Shown here one piece after another: positions 63,816 to 64,000 of a DNA stretch of 64,000 nucleotides; the first letter of the stretch is position 1, and the number at the start of each line of letters is the position of its first letter. The notes beneath the pieces were generated by a model. It saw only the letters and a program-made list of their open reading frames with translations, made no database searches and had not been told where the DNA came from. The position numbers were made by a program, and so were the translations under genes. The stretch spans positions 370,164 through 434,163 of the forward strand of contig CAUYUJ010019627.1 in the NCBI GenBank assembly GCA_963575745.1, given 5' to 3'. The DNA is from Prorocentrum cordatum. Lineage: Eukaryota; Sar; Dinophyceae; Prorocentrales; Prorocentraceae.

Positions 63816-64000
63816 GAAAAGATATGGCCACATCTCGGGGACGCTCCCGGCACCGCTCCCCCAGCCTTTCCAGGGAGCGTCCACAGCGCTCCAGGAGGGC
63901 CCAAGACGCCCCCCAGGAGCCCCCAGAATGCGAAAGGATGGCCCGAGACGCTCCCAGCACAAGTCAGCCTTCGGGCGGCTCTCGAGGCTCCCAGGTGGCC

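Overview
The window looks like nuclear DNA of a dinoflagellate. It is GC-rich and very sparsely coding, dominated by simple-sequence arrays, minisatellites and small non-autonomous mobile elements. Three independent signs support this: a relict copy of the dinoflagellate spliced-leader sequence (DinoSL) in front of the one long intact gene, exon junctions with GC (and probably one GA) donor sites, and the acceptor pattern AG|G. A large-genome, GC-rich lineage such as Prorocentrum would fit; that is an inference, not a demonstration.

Two genes can be read with confidence, both on the + strand. (1) A protein kinase whose catalytic domain is cut into tiny exons, all in compatible phase, at about 24.6, 30.3, 34.6, 45.2, 48.3 and 56.1 kb. 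They encode, in order, the alpha-C helix, the HPNLV/beta-4 region, the hinge, the alpha-D/alpha-E region, the end of alpha-E and the HRDIKSANILLD catalytic loop. About 340 coding bases are spread over 31.5 kb. The glycine loop/VAIK exon was not found upstream, and the DFG exon and beyond are not in the window. (2) An intronless 789-codon gene at 58,852-61,221 for a multi-pass membrane protein of the STRA6 (retinol-binding-protein receptor) family. Its 5' leader contains a 21/22 match to DinoSL, the mark of an mRNA that was reverse transcribed and reinserted. If the kinase continues to the right of the window, this retrogene sits inside one of its introns.

Region by region: 1-0.84 kb, ~160-bp repeat array; 0.84-7 kb, trinucleotide and minisatellite DNA, a possible signal-peptide exon at 3.9 kb and a foldback element at 4.1-4.6 kb; 7-9 kb, candidate Pro/Ala-rich exons among nested elements; 9-24 kb, CA, CTC, GGA and GAT arrays, an 83-bp array and many dispersed elements; 24.6-56.1 kb, the kinase gene with repeats, an RNase H-like remnant (32.9-33.1 kb), a second ~160-bp array (36.7-39.1 kb), an unidentified coding-like stretch (41.3-43.0 kb) and a frameshifted coiled-coil-like pseudogene (50.2-51.9 kb) in its introns; 57-58.6 kb, more elements; 58.7-61.2 kb, the STRA6-like retrogene; 61.2-64 kb, minisatellites and hairpins.

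At least seven families of short repeats with inverted ends recur here. The best defined, called DM-1 below, has about ten copies of 145-175 bp with ends TTAAGTCGGGC/GCCCGACCTAA; five copies have 8-bp target duplications matching at 7 or 8 positions. One copy is nested in another element family. Family names DM-1 to DM-7 are local labels used only in this annotation.
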